DNA of 5,087 nt from the NCBI GenBank assembly GCA_947175225.1, contig CAMWLX010000275.1:1-5087 (forward strand), read 5' to 3'. Under the pieces are notes generated by a model. That model saw nothing but the letters and a program-made list of their open reading frames with translations, did not search any database and was not told where the DNA came from. Source of the stretch: an uncultured Porphyromonadaceae bacterium. Lineage in GTDB: Bacteria; Bacteroidota; Bacteroidia; Bacteroidales; Muribaculaceae. This document shows, in pieces, positions 5,066 through 5,087 of the stretch. The translations under genes were made by a program, and so were the position numbers. The first letter of the stretch is position 1. Every line of letters starts with the position of its first letter.

Positions 5066-5087
5066 CAAGCTATTTCAGGACTAGACA
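5066..5087 (-). repeat. Right terminal inverted repeat of the IS element
   Basis: Read inward from the last base, the sequence is TGTCTAGTCCTGAAATAGCT, beginning with the TG typical of IS3 termini. It shares TCCTGAA and the following AG spacing with the left end at 3669-3686. The window ends precisely at this TG/CA boundary, so flanking host DNA is not seen. Confidence 0.65.

Larger units (their letters stand above)
3658..5087 (-). mobile_element. IS3-family insertion sequence, right end at the window edge
   Basis: The element contains two overlapping-frame transposase genes read leftward, orfA (4561-5037) and orfB (3683-4546). Read inward, the right end is TGTCTAGTCCTGAAATAG (5070-5087), beginning with the TG typical of IS3 ends. 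The left end has the related TTAGAATTCCTGAATCAG at 3669-3686, sharing TCCTGAA without gaps, with the orfB stop inside it. Two left boundaries are possible: 3669 from the ungapped repeat alignment, or 3658, where a terminal TG occurs; I use the outer one. Length is about 1.42-1.43 kb, in the IS3 range. No target-site duplication can be checked because the right flank is outside the window. The element interrupts an AAA+ ATPase gene lying in the same orientation. Confidence 0.85.

Noticed and set aside
1..5087. New defence or other multi-gene system, CRISPR array, tRNA or rRNA
   Set aside because: No spaced repeats, RNA gene structures, or clustered effector/toxin genes are visible. The genes are ordinary single units plus an IS.

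Overview
The window looks like a stretch of a gut Bacteroidales chromosome, possibly Muribaculaceae or a related family. This is inferred from four things: a promoter matching the Bacteroidetes -33 TTTG / -7 TAnnTTTG pattern, a secreted hydrolase whose C-terminus resembles Bacteroidetes sorting-domain tails, a truncated AAA+ ATPase with the FNEAD Walker B variant I associate with this phylum, and a two-frame IS3-family transposase. Species cannot be fixed from the sequence alone.

Layout from left to right. Positions 1-108 are AT-rich, with a perfect 12-bp inverted repeat that may be the terminator of the next unit. Two small minus-strand genes follow: a MmcQ/YjbR-like protein (upstream) and a TfoX N-terminal-domain protein (downstream). 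They are 43 bp apart and probably share the clear promoter at 865-896. Next, also on the minus strand, is a 380-residue exported alpha/beta-hydrolase of the esterase D/Fes type (937-2079). A 268-bp divergent intergenic region (2080-2347) carries an exact 12-bp direct repeat. A ZIP-family divalent-metal transporter (2348-3127) reads rightward from it. It converges on the surviving C-terminal half of an AAA+ ATPase gene (3135 to about 3662), and the two 3' ends share a 10-bp palindrome. The ATPase gene is cut by an IS3-family insertion sequence (about 3658 to 5087). The transposase is encoded as orfA and orfB with an A7 slippery heptamer, and the element's right terminus appears to coincide with the last base of the window.

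The genes do not form one obvious pathway. The TfoX/MmcQ pair looks like a small operon. The hydrolase and transporter are single genes, and the right-hand 1.4 kb is a mobile element that has destroyed the ATPase gene. I see no rRNA, tRNA, CRISPR array or prophage, and no convincing new multi-gene system. The most interesting points are the IS junction and recoding site, the two strong palindromes at gene ends, and the 12-bp repeat between the divergent genes.
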